Assembly (NCBI GenBank): GCA_013397845.1
Contig: VZTG01006794.1
Span: 191,765-255,764, forward strand
Reading direction: 5' to 3'
Origin: Melanocharis versteri
Lineage: Eukaryota > Chordata > Aves > Passeriformes > Melanocharitidae
Length of the DNA stretch: 64,000 nt
Part shown: piece by piece, positions 56,201 through 64,000 of the stretch
Position numbering within the stretch: the stretch's first letter is position 1
Layout: each line of letters begins with the position of its first letter
Position numbers and translations under genes: made by a program
The notes under the pieces: generated by a model
Seen by the model: the letters and a program-made list of their open reading frames with translations, nothing else
Told to the model about the DNA's origin: nothing
Database searches by the model: none

Positions 56201-59200
56201 GCACAGTGGCTGGGAGGCCCGGAGATGCCTGAAGCTGCCTGGAGCTGCCACAGCTGCCTTGGCTTGTGCTGAACACGCAGAACTGGAGTTGGGAAGGCCG
56301 GCCCGCTACACTAACCCTCAAAGTCGCTAATAAAGCGCTAATTAAAAGCACTTGGAAGGAGCAGCTCTGCCAGAAGGAGAGGCAGAGACACAAGAGCCTT
56401 TCATTGTTTAGCGGGTTGTGCCCATTCATCCATGGAGGGCAGCCATGGAGGCTCCTGGCCCCTCTGCCCACTGTGCAGGGTTGTTTATTCCCCTGGTTAT
56501 AAAACACGGCAGAAGGGCTGTGCCGACACCATGCACCAGAAACGCCGGGTCCAGTCCTGGCATGGACCCGGGAGCAGGAGCCTCTCCTCTCCTGTTTGCC
56601 AGGCACTCCTCGCCGGTGGCAGGGCAGAGCCACCTCCCTGGGGAGAGAATGGCATCTCTGGGGGCAGCCTCCCATGTGGTTTTCAGCTCCAATTCACTTT
56701 GGGGCGGGGCAGGGCCCATGTGAAGACGCAGGACCACGGACCGGGCTGGGGTGTGCAGCTCTGCTAATCAACTGCTATTGTTCACAGCTCAATTACACTC
56801 GACCGGGGCTTCCAAAGCTCAATCCCAGGCTGCTGGAAAACTGGAAGAACGAAGTGAAGGAGAAGGGCCGCATCAACTGTCCCAACAACGTAAGGATTGT
56901 CTGTTCTTCCCTCAGCTGGCTGGTCTCAGTCTGCAGGAGGAAGGGGGAGTTTTGGGGGTAGAAACCGACCAAAAATGGTTCTTATTGGGCCCCTGATCAC
57001 AGAGATGCTCAGACACTCATTTCACCTCCTTTCCCTGAGCTTGCTGTGGTGCATGGTTAAAGCATGTCCCACCTTTGTGATCCTCCTGGTGTGCTCAAGC
57101 CACCTAGCTTGGGGACAGGGCCACCCTTGGGCTGATAGTGCAGCATTACCCAGTGTGGGCTCTGGAGCTGCCTTTGGGAAGCTGCCAAGATCCTGTTGGG
57201 GAGAAGGCTGCACATCCTGCACAGCTTTTTGATGCAGAGTACCTGCTTCTCCCAGAGTTAAATGAAGATGGATTTAAGCCAAGCTTTTTCAAGCCCTGTG
57301 ACATGCACAGACCTCAGGGCATGGTGTGTGTGCCTCATGTTGCTGTGAAACACAGCCTTGGCCCGAACTGACAGAGAGGTGAACCCCACCCTGGTGCTGA
57401 GCCTGGATTTATCGTCCCAAACAAAGCCTTGCTAATGGGAGTTCTGAGGGAGGCTGTTCCCACAAGGCCAGGGGAGCCGGGCTGGCTAATTAATGTCATA
57501 CACAGGCACTTGGAAAAGACGTTGCTCAGAAACTGGTCATGCTGCTGCCTGGGTGATTTCTCCTCTCCATTAAGCCTCTGCTGTGGCTCCAAGAACTCCT
57601 GTAGCCCAGCAGGACCTCCCGACAGCTCAGAAATGTAGGTTTTCCATGGAGACATTTAGGGGAGACGTTTTTTTAGCCCATTGCAGTGGGATGCGGCCAC
57701 ATGACTCCCATTAGCACTAATGGGAAACGTGTGACCAGAGCCCTCGGCGCCTCACAGAGCATTAACCTCACACTGCTCAGCCTGGACCGGTGGCCGTGCT
57801 GGCTCAGCAGGCTCCTGGCCACAGCTCAGAGGAAGGCAGGGGACCAGGGGGATCGTGTCTAACCCTGCTTTGTTTTTTCCTGCAGTGCTGTGAAGCCATT
57901 TACTCCAGTGTCTCGGGGCTGAAAGCTCACCTGGCCAACTGCAACAAGGTAGGTCCTGCCTTTTACACCCTTTTCTCAGAGGTGGCTTCGGTGTTGGGTT
58001 TTCTCTTCCCCCCAGCTGGTTTGGAAGGAACAAGCCAAGGGACAACGGCACAGGTTAAAGGATGGTGGCTGCTGGAGGGCTGGCTGGCTGTGCTGCTCCC
58101 AGTGAGCTATCACCAGGCGGATGGAGGCAGAGAGGCTCAAGCTGAGCAGATGGGATGGAGGGGATGTAGTTGCCATTCCAGTTACAGAGAAAAGGTCCCA
58201 CAACTCTCACCTGAGAGCCCAGACCTCTGACACACGAAGAGTCACGGAGACACAGCAGTGGGTCTAAGCCCTCCTGCCTCGTGTCCTCCTGTCCCACAGC
58301 AGCCCCTGCCCAGCTGGTCCCTGCAGCCCCCGGATCTTTCACAAGCCCTTGGCTACCCAGCATGGCCAGCACCTCACAGTGCCACACATCAGCCACAACA
58401 ACTCAGAGCCAAGGAGCTGGGTGTTGGAAACTGAATGTTTCCTGAGGCAGGTGGGAATCAGGAATCTTCTTCCATCAATTTGGGCAGCCCTGGAGGCCCA
58501 GCTGGAGGGATGCTGGTGTGGTGCGTCCTGGGATAAGCTGAGTCTGGAAGAGGCAGCTGGTCCATGCAGAGACCAGTGCCCTCCCACTGGATGGATGGAG
58601 CAGCCCTGAGCTCCAGTGCCCTGCAGCTGCCCCAGGGGAGGGATCAGGAGCTCAGTGTAGGTCCCTCAAATTGGAACCAAGTAAGAGCTGCTAAAGCTTT
58701 ATACCCTGGAACATTTCCAGCTGCAGCTTCCATTGAATGGAGCTTCCAGGAGGCAGCTCCAATACGTACCCCGTGGTTATTAAAAACACCAACTCCCGCG
58801 CTCCTCCAGCGCTAGCTGGAACAGCAGCCCTTAATGAGATCATTTAGAAAATGGGCTGCAGAGATCCGGCAGGAGAAGCTGGATTTATGCAGGATAAAAG
58901 AGCAAACACAGAAGACTAAGACAGCTCTTTCAGCGAGAGAAAATGGAGCTGTTTTCTGTTTGGTTCCGTGCACGGGAAGCAGTCAGGATCTGCATGAACA
59001 TTTCCATGAACCACAGAGCTGCACCCTCTGGATCTGGCACAGCTGGGGCCAGGTATTGGGAGTCAGCAATGGGGAGTTGCTCTGTGACCTCCCCACACTG
59101 TCGTCAGCAGGATTCTTCCCCTTGGGGAGAGGATTTACTTTGAATACATGTGCCAACAAATTTGACATAAATAAATCACAGCCCCTCCAGAACGGGTCTG

Positions 59201-60668
59201 TGATTCCCGCTGTGAAATCCAGCAGAACTGGTTGCAATACATTGAGCCTTAGCAAGAGCAGAGGCTGCTCCCAGGCAGCACCCCATCCTCAGTGGGGATT
59301 GATGCACCAGGATGATTTTGCACAAGGATTCCTGAAGCTGGGCCTGTCCTCTTCCAAAATGAGAGACCCGTCTAACTCAAGATTTACGGCTATGGAGAAA
59401 TTCCCAGGGAGGAAATATATGGCCCAGAGGGGCCCATCCATAACCCCCTCGTCAATAGAGAGCACATTATCTCCCGCGTGCCGTGACCTGCAGCAGAGCT
59501 GGGAGATCCATCATCCCACCAGGGCGCTGGTGACAGGAATCCAGCAGTCACCCTGGCTTTGACAATGCAACAAGAAAACTGGGTGAGTGTTGGACATAAA
59601 TCTGATGGTTCGGTCCCAGGGGATCACAGATGTGCTGATAGCAAGGACACGGGGTGATGGCCCCATCACCTGATGTTGGGGACACACAGGCAGCAGCACG
59701 AGTGGCATGCACTGAAACTGAGAGAGAGGATGTGGCTGTGAGCTCCTGGCCCGGCACCGAGGCTGGCAGAGATCTGGTGCTTCAGACATGAGTGTTTATT
59801 TTGTGTCACTTCGAGGTCACAGGAGGGTCAGGGCCAGGGGAAGGCCACCTCTTGGGGTGCTTTGAGCTCTGCAGGGGCTGCTGTGTCTTGCAGGGGGACC
59901 ACTCAGTGGGCAAGTACCGCTGCCTCCTGTGCCAGAAGGAGTTCAGCTCCGAGAGTGGCGTCAAGTACCACATCATCAAGGCTCACTCGGAGGTAAGGAA
60001 GCAGCTGGAGCTGGGCTGGGCTGGTCCCTGCTCCAACACATGCATCCTTGGGCTGTTCCTTTCCATCCTTCCTTTCATCCATCCATCCATCCATCCATCC
60101 ATCCATCCATGCATCCATGTCTGTTAGGAGCAGAGCACAGTAACAGCTCCCAGTCAGCCTGGGGGGTTCCTCCCTATCCCCCTTGGTGTCCCTGACACTG
60201 CCCCAGGCTCATTGCAGCAGCTCAGCACTGAGGAGTTTGACCTCAGGGAAGTGATGCCGGTGGGGTGAGGGGTGGGCCAGGCTCGGGTTGTGTGTGCTGG
60301 TGCTGGTGCCAGTACGGGTGCCAGTGCCTGCCCCCAGGACAGTCACTAACCCCCGTGTCACCCCACGGACACAGAACTGGTTCCGAACCTCCTCAGAGGC
60401 CAGCCGGAAAAAGAAAAACAGGGAACAGCTTTCTTCCAGCAAAGAGGAGAAAAAGAAAAGCACAAACGGGAAGAAAAGGGGGAGAAAACCCAAGGAGAGG
60501 CCTCCGGAAATGTCCCCGAAGGGCAGAGAGAGCGTGGCAGCAAAGACTAATCACAAGAAAACCCTCGAGCACTGGGAAGGCTCCCGGGGCAGCCCCGAGG
60601 GGGACGAGCTCGTCCCCAAGCCCCCGAGCCAGCGGAAGGGAGGAGCCAGCAAGATGCCCGAGAAATGA
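38178..60668 (+). CDS. ZNF512B: ZNF512B, zinc finger protein 512B
   Basis: Sixteen exons join without a frame break into 733 residues. ZNF512B is a nuclear DNA/chromatin-binding protein reported to bind the NuRD histone chaperone RBBP4; human ZNF512B has also been linked to TGF-beta signalling and ALS risk. Visible features in order: an AT-hook-like KKGRPK (about 52-57); eight zinc fingers arranged as four C2HC-then-C2H2 pairs (86-108 and 121-142; 340-361 and 370-391; 424-446 and 460-481; 579-601 and 613-634); a NuRD motif RRKQKTPKKF at 253-262; a conserved linker TPSGRIRRTSAQVAVFHLQE in exon 12; and a basic lysine-rich tail with GKKRGRKPKERP. Human ZNF512B has about 892 residues; the shortfall is mainly the absent KPVTV-type repeat tract between the first finger pair and the NuRD motif. 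PRPF6-SAMD10 synteny separates it from its paralogue ZNF512. Confidence 0.96.
39306..39385 (+). CDS. ZNF512B: ZNF512B coding exon 2
   Basis: Acceptor TTTGCAG|GAAATG. It encodes SDKTEGRKKGRPKAENQALK and DIP, almost identical to human and including the AT-hook-like GRPK. Donor ATCCCT|GTAAGA, phase 0. Confidence 0.96.
40151..40279 (+). CDS. ZNF512B: ZNF512B coding exon 3, C2HC finger 1
   Basis: Encodes LPLMNQWKDEFKAHSRVKC, then PNSGCWLEFPSIYGLKYHY and QRCQG. Zinc ligands are C86, C91, H104 and C108. Acceptor TTCCCAG|CTCC; donor CAAGGG|GTAAGG; phase 0. Confidence 0.97.
40622..40794 (+). CDS. ZNF512B: ZNF512B coding exon 4, C2H2 finger 2
   Basis: Encodes GAISEKLTYSCSYCEAAF, TSKTQLEKHRLWNHLDRPVP, then TSKAENKVPKAIGKSSGKK. 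Ligands are C121, C124, H137 and H142. The human protein carries a long KPVTV-type repeat between the DRPVP-like and ENKAP-like parts; here they abut directly. Phase 2 at the end. Confidence 0.96.
40959..41212 (+). CDS. ZNF512B: ZNF512B coding exon 5, disordered linker
   Basis: Acceptor GCCCTAG|AGCTG. It encodes a low-complexity, poorly conserved linker (AAESSACPTIHPKQAK, EFQIAAAEAMAAATPTAKSS) ending in the conserved QEEDPERMKH that leads into the NuRD motif. Donor GCACA|GTAAGA, phase 1. Confidence 0.9.
41445..41503 (+). repeat. CR1 LINE terminal fragment in ZNF512B intron 5
   Basis: 'gtttgatgatcttagacatc' followed by 'ttttccaaccttaacaatcc' matches the final 50-60 bases of a plus-oriented CR1. 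It is short but characteristic. Confidence 0.8.
42009..42080 (+). CDS. ZNF512B: ZNF512B coding exon 6, NuRD-interaction motif
   Basis: Acceptor GAGTCAG|GAAGG. It completes and continues RRKQKTPKKFTGEQPSISG and TFGLK. The RRKQ...P core is the FOG1-type motif reported to contact RBBP4. Donor CTGAAAG|GTAATA, phase 1. Confidence 0.96.
43696..43830 (+). CDS. ZNF512B: ZNF512B coding exon 7
   Basis: Acceptor TTCACAG|GTCTTG. It encodes GLVKAEDKAKAHRAKKLEG, then a lysine/proline-rich stretch ending HLPA. The beginning is conserved (LVKAEDKA), the rest is not. Donor AGCAG|GTGAGG, phase 1. Confidence 0.92.
45140..45264 (+). CDS. ZNF512B: ZNF512B coding exon 8, C2HC finger 3
   Basis: Encodes NPEDQWQREISEKGEVSC, then PTCSVITRKTIVGLKKHMDV and CQK. 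Ligands are C340, C343, H357 and C361. Acceptor CTCACCAG|CAAA; donor CAGAAA|GTAAGG; phase 0. Confidence 0.96.
45265..47702. other. ZNF512B: ZNF512B intron 8
   Basis: About 2.4 kb between fingers 3 and 4. I see no further exon or recognisable repeat in it. Confidence 0.6.
47703..47795 (+). CDS. ZNF512B: ZNF512B coding exon 9, C2H2 finger 4
   Basis: Encodes LQDALKCQHCKKQFKSKAG and LNYHTMAEHVSK, nearly identical to human. Ligands are C370, C373, H386 and H391. Acceptor CCTTCAG|CTGC; donor AGCAAG|GTAAGG; phase 0. Confidence 0.97.
48638..48736 (+). CDS. ZNF512B: ZNF512B coding exon 10, first half of C2HC finger 5
   Basis: Encodes PVPVETAGLGEQEERERL, then RKVLKQMGKLKCPNE. The intron that follows splits the finger between its two cysteines (C424 here, C429 in the next exon). 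Acceptor TTTCCAG|CCTG; donor AATGAG|GTACGA; phase 0. Confidence 0.95.
49439..49609 (+). CDS. ZNF512B: ZNF512B coding exon 11, end of finger 5 and C2H2 finger 6
   Basis: Encodes GCVANFSSLMGYQYHQKRC, then KPVFSCPHCGKKYKSKAGHD and YHVRSEHTAS. Ligands are C429, H442 and C446 for finger 5, and C460, C463, H476 and H481 for finger 6. Acceptor CCATAG|GGCTG; donor GCCTCG|GTGAGC; phase 0. Confidence 0.97.
50303..50494 (+). CDS. ZNF512B: ZNF512B coding exon 12, conserved linker
   Basis: Encodes an acidic PPEEPEVKPEPGPVEDFE, then the very conserved RTPSGRIRRTSAQVAVFHLQ, EIAEDELARDWTKRRMK and DDLVPETKR. No finger here; strong conservation suggests a binding surface. Acceptor CTTGCAG|CCTCC; donor AAACGG|GTGAGC; phase 0. 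Confidence 0.97.
50495..56787. other. ZNF512B: ZNF512B intron 12, longest intron
   Basis: A 6.3-kb intron between the conserved linker exon and exon 13. A 33-base imperfect tandem duplication ('ggattccagcctggctccag' type) lies at 50549-50612. AT-rich islands occur at about 53715-53790 and 54770-55290, the latter with an octamer ATTTGCAT on the plus strand at about 55085. No coding exon is recognised inside. Confidence 0.55.
50549..50612. repeat. Imperfect 33-bp tandem duplication
   Basis: Two adjacent units, each with 'ggattccagcctggc(t/c)ccagctg'. It starts about 55 bases after exon 12. Confidence 0.75.
56788..56889 (+). CDS. ZNF512B: ZNF512B coding exon 13, first half of C2HC finger 7
   Basis: Encodes LNYTRPGLPKLNPRLLENW, then KNEVKEKGRINCPNN. 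As in finger 5, the next intron separates the two cysteines. Acceptor TTCACAG|CTCAA; donor AACAAC|GTAAGG; phase 0. Confidence 0.96.
57886..57948 (+). CDS. ZNF512B: ZNF512B coding exon 14, end of C2HC finger 7
   Basis: Encodes CCEAIYSSVSGLKAHLANC and NK, 21 residues. With C579 from exon 13 it supplies C584 (or C583), H597 and C601. Acceptor CCTGCAG|TGCTG; donor AACAAG|GTAGGT; phase 0. Confidence 0.96.
57949..59893. other. ZNF512B: ZNF512B intron 14
   Basis: About 1.9 kb without any further exon or repeat that I recognise. Confidence 0.55.
59894..59992 (+). CDS. ZNF512B: ZNF512B coding exon 15, C2H2 finger 8
   Basis: Encodes GDHSVGKYRCLLCQKEF, then SSESGVKYHIIKAHSE. Ligands are C613, C616, H629 and H634. 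Acceptor CTTGCAG|GGGG; donor TCGGAG|GTAAGG; phase 0. Confidence 0.97.
60075..60119. repeat. (CATC)n microsatellite
   Basis: About ten near-perfect CATC units with one CATG interruption, inside ZNF512B intron 15. Confidence 0.95.
60375..60668 (+). CDS. ZNF512B: ZNF512B coding exon 16 (terminal, basic tail)
   Basis: Acceptor GACACAG|AACTGG. It encodes NWFRTSSEASRKKKNRE, SSSKEEKKKS, GKKRGRKPKERPPE and a variable tail ending SKMPEK and TGA. The lysine-rich block looks like a nuclear localisation or DNA-contact segment; the final M/A-P-E-K matches human. Confidence 0.95.
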   Translation, partial: NWFRTSSEASRKKKNREQLSSSKEEKKKSTNGKKRGRKPKERPPEMSPKGRESVAAKTNHKKTLEHWEGSRGSPEGDELVPKPPSQRKGGASKMPEK

Positions 60669-63600
60669 GCAGCTCAGAGACTCGTCTCCGAGGATTCGTT
60701 TACAGCCCAGGGTAACAGGGTGGGGGTCTCTCCCAGTTTTATGTCCCCTCCTCCCCATCCCACCTCCCCTTGCCCCACCCTCCTCTCACCCTCTTTTTAC
60801 AAAAAAGAAAGGAAAAAAGAAAAAAAAAAAGAGACAGAAAATACCAATTAACCACTTTAAACAAATCACGGACCTTGTTTCACACTGGAAAACAAACAGG
60901 ATCAAGGAAGCTGGAACGTTCTCCACCCCCTGCCCGTGTACATACCCCTCGGTGGGGCCTCGCTGCCTCCCCCGGCCCGTGATTCCCCTCCCTGCGCCAA
61001 CCTGGTGACGCTTGAGCGAAAGAGAAGTGCAATAGCAGCGGGGTCCCGTGGGCCGGGACCCTCCCGCAGCGGCTCCGTGCCGGGGCGGGCAGCTGCCCAC
61101 CTGTCCGGCGGCCTCCCAGCTCCAGGGTGATGTTTCCAAAGATGTTCGAGCCGGTCGGGCCGGGGGTCCGGCAGCGGATGCTGCGGTGGGGGGGAGCTGG
61201 CGGCGCTTTCCCTGCAGCCGCGGGTCGAGGCGGAAGGTGTTCGGCAGGGAGCGGCTCTGTGGAGCCTGGGCTCGGCAGGGTTTGCTCGGCAGGATTTGTC
61301 TGCGTGCTGCGAGGCACGGGCAGAGGGAGCAGGGAGCGTGGCACAGGGCTGGGGGTGCGGGAGGTGTGAGCAGGAGAGGGGGGTGCTCTGGCACTGGTCG
61401 GGTTAGAGGGTTTAGTGGAAAGTTGTGGGAATGCTGTGGGCACCGTGGAGAGCGGCAGTGCAGCCGTGGAGGGGGTGCAGTGAGGGAGCTGTGCCTCGGC
61501 GCTTGGGTTGTGTTTGCCGGGCATGGAGTGATGTGGCTGTGATGGCAGAGACACGATGGCAGTGCCAGGGTCAGGGGGAGATGGCAGCCAACGAGCTGTC
61601 CCCACGGCCTGGGGGCATCCAAGGGTGATTCAGGGTCCCGCTGTGCTCCATCCTGAGGGTGCTGATCACCCAGGAGGGGGGAATGGAGTCTCGGTTCCCC
61701 AGCTGTGGCCACGGGAGGTGTGTGACAGGGACAGGGGCAGCATCGAGAGACAATCACAGGTCCTGCTTTAGGACAAGCCCAGTTGCTGCCCAGGCACCTC
61801 ACATTCCCCTTGTCCTTTCGGGCTGGGACCCACCATGGGGGGAGTCTCTGCTTCCAAAGATGCATCTGAGCCCCTGACCACCCTCCTTGGGGTGGCAGGT
61901 CCCTGTGGTGCCATCGCTGCTTGTGCTCTTCCCCCGAGCCCTTCTTTGCTCCTGTGCTGACATTGTCATCGCACCTCGCTCCAGCCCAGGGGGAGCCATC
62001 CCTGGACCAGGATGGGCCCATCTCCAGACAAAACCAGGCTACCTCGGTCCTTGGGAAACGGGCACGTTTCCTCTCAGTAACACAACAGAAAACCTTAATT
62101 CGATTTTTCCCCTATGCAGAGCCAGGAAAGAGGCATCAGAGGGGGAGCTTCTGCTTTTGCTTTAATCAATACAAACCTCAGTCCTCGCTTTCCTTCACTG
62201 CTCCTTGTCGCCCACCAGAGGCTCGGTATCATTCCCTGCTCTGAGCAGCGTCTCAGTCGTAATTAATGTCCTCCACTGGCAGGTTATTCCAGCCAGGGAG
62301 GGGGGACAGTGGTGGCTGAAGCCGGGGTGGCTTCTCAGGGAGCCAGGGCTCCTGCTCTGTCCACGGCTCCGGCACCCAGCACGAGCTGGGCACGTGCGTG
62401 CGGCTGAGGGAACTGTCTGAGCATTGCTGGCCGTGCCGGGCCTCGAGGCAATTAGTGAGAAAACTTAATTAGTCACTGCAGCTCAGCCTGGTCGCTGCTT
62501 GCACTTCATCAGGTCTGTGTTTGGATGGTGTCCCTGGGGTAGATCCTGCCTCCCTGGGGGAGGGGGAGAGCTTTGGGAGCTGTAGGACAGCTTGGAAGAG
62601 CTCACAGGCAGCAGCAGGAAGGGGAGCACGGGGAGAGCTGTGGGCCTGGCACTGAAATCTCTGAGAAGGGGCAGAGGGAGCTGCTGGATCCCAAAATCAT
62701 GTCCTGCCGTGGAGGGAGGGCCCCAGGAAAGCTCCACGTCCTGGCCTAGGGAGGGGAGATCTGGGTAGCCCGGGCTTCTGGCTTGGCTGGTCACCACACA
62801 ATCCCCCCTGTCTCCCCTTGGGCATGGCCTGGGACTCCATTCTCCTTAACATGCAATTAATTGGCTTCACATTGATTAAATTAACTGGCAGCACTGTGCT
62901 CCATAGCGGGGGAGTCCTGGGAGCTGCTCAGGGTGGGGTAGACATGGGAAAGGGCCAGCTCAGGGGGTCATCATGGGGTCTGGATCAAAACCTGCCTCTG
63001 CTTCCATAATGAGAGTGTCTGGCAGGAGCAGGGATAGCTGTGGTGGCCTCACAGAGTGACACCAGCCCGGAGGGGACCCCAGGGACCATCTGGGGTCTCA
63101 GGGCAGGCAGTGGGAGCAGGAGTCCTGGTGCTGGGGCTGTCCCTGTCACCCTCAGAGCACTCACAGCCCCAGTGAGGGCAGCACTGTGGTCAGGTGGGAA
63201 TTTCTATGAGAAAGTGAAATCTTCAGGGTTCTTTTTCCCCCCCAAAAAGGTATTTTCCCTGCTAGTCATCACTTGGAGAGGAACATGCTTCTCCCCCCAC
63301 CTTCTCCATGGGACATCCTTTACCCTCCTGCTTGTCCAGGGAAGGTTCCAGAGCAGTGTTGAGATCACCAGCAGCTGCCAGTGCCACAACAGGTGAGCAG
63401 GCAGGGCCGAGTGATGCCACAGTGGCATTGCTGGGGACCGGTAGGTTGTGTCCCTTCAGGTGCTCCCAGCGAGGCAGTGCCAGAAGGGAAACCACCTTGA
63501 TCCAGAGGGACAGGCAGAGGCTGCGGGACCAGATGGGGAACGAGGTGTCCTGTCCCCTTCCGTCCCATCACCCATGGGATTTGGGGATTTTGTCACCCTG

Positions 63601-63990
63601 GGCACAGTGACACTGTGGTCCTGCACCTCCACTGTTGGGGAAGCCACCATCCCATCACTCATGTCCCCAAGGAAAGGGCTAAACCTCAATGGGAGTAGGG
63701 ATGGACTGCAACCCTGTGGGAAGACCTCATGGAAAGCTTGGATCGTGGGGCACTGGGGAACCCTCGGCACCGACACCGCGCCCTGGTGAGGTTGGCTGTG
63801 CCGCACCAGCTCTGGCCATGGTGGATGGAGCTGCCCAGGCCTGGAGCATCTCTCACCCCCAGGAACCTTAGGAGCGTTTTGTTCTTTTCTTTCTCTCCTC
63901 GTGACACCCATCCCACGGCATATCCGAATGTTTCTCGTCGATGCCAGTTATTAGTGCATAAGTGTATTTTGGGGAAAAAATTAAAACAGA
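60669..63990 (+). other. ZNF512B: Probable ZNF512B 3' UTR
   Basis: After the stop codon there is no clear further exon on either strand up to the window edge. An A-rich tract lies at about 60800-60840, a CpG-rich stretch at about 61000-61300, and AT-rich islands at about 62440-62480 and 62840-62890. The 3.3-kb length is plausible for this gene, but the CpG-rich part could instead be regulatory DNA of a downstream gene (UCKL1 would be expected next). Confidence 0.45.
63980..63985 (+). terminator. ZNF512B: ATTAAA, candidate ZNF512B poly(A) signal
   Basis: ATTAAA in 'ggggaaaaaattaaaacag', about 3.3 kb after the ZNF512B stop and immediately before the A-run that ends the window. It is the second most common poly(A) hexamer. 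The A-run here is genomic, so it does not prove a cleavage site. Confidence 0.4.
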
Positions 63991-64000
63991 AAAAAAAAAA

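Noticed and set aside
55686..56675. Open frame of 329 codons on the minus strand inside ZNF512B intron 12
   Set aside because: Low-complexity composition and no domain; long chance frames are common in this GC-rich intron.
38178..60668. Identification as ZNF512 instead of ZNF512B
   Set aside because: The two are close paralogues, but the PRPF6-SAMD10 neighbourhood, the RRKQKTPKKF motif with TFGLKGLVKAEDKA, and the M/A-P-E-K ending match ZNF512B.
60786..62021. Open frame of 411 codons on the minus strand, opposite the ZNF512B 3' UTR
   Set aside because: It is proline/serine/histidine-rich with no recognisable domain, lies in GC-rich DNA where stops are rare, and ends in a run of phenylalanines that is the complement of the A-rich tract at 60.8 kb.

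Overview
This is vertebrate nuclear DNA, almost certainly from a bird. Genes are split into short exons with GT-AG introns, promoters are CpG-rich, and the interspersed repeats I can recognise are worn fragments of the avian CR1 LINE, with the typical 'ggttggaagggacct' and 'caacctggtctagtggaaggtgt' stretches. The GC-rich, repeat-poor, gene-dense character fits a microchromosome. Three genes can be rebuilt exon by exon: PRPF6 (minus strand, 5' part only), SAMD10 (plus) and ZNF512B (plus). Their order and orientation match the human 20q13.33 neighbourhood as I remember it, with PRPF6 divergent from the SAMD10-ZNF512B pair.

Layout. 1-4.9 kb: the first six coding exons of PRPF6, running leftwards out of the window from a CpG-island promoter at about 4.6-5.1 kb. 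4.9-17.3 kb: a spacer with a degenerate CR1 copy, simple repeats and AT-rich islands. At 13.43-14.95 kb, four contig ends joined by single Ns carry two reciprocal overlaps, so this part looks mis-joined. A CpG-rich block inside it holds a candidate distal first exon for SAMD10. 17.3-26.4 kb: SAMD10, five exons in a 198-residue model, with a probable poly(A) signal at 26,366. 26.4-34.2 kb: a spacer with two CR1 copies, AT-rich islands and a minisatellite. 34.2-34.8 kb: a CpG island interrupted by a 21-base gap, the probable ZNF512B promoter. 38.2-60.7 kb: ZNF512B, sixteen coding exons and 733 residues with continuous reading frame. 60.7-64 kb: probable ZNF512B 3' UTR, ending in ATTAAA and an A-run at the window edge.

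Functions. PRPF6 is a core U5 / tri-snRNP spliceosome protein. ZNF512B is a nuclear zinc-finger protein with a FOG1-like NuRD/RBBP4-binding motif, and SAMD10 is a small SAM-domain protein. They share a neighbourhood, not a pathway. The most informative observations are the modular C2HC-C2H2 architecture of ZNF512B with repeated intron positions, its lack of the long low-complexity insert of the human protein, two phase-compatible alternative first exons for SAMD10, and the false duplication at 13.4-15 kb. I found no convincing new protein-coding system. Identifications rest on remembered family sequences; no database search was run.
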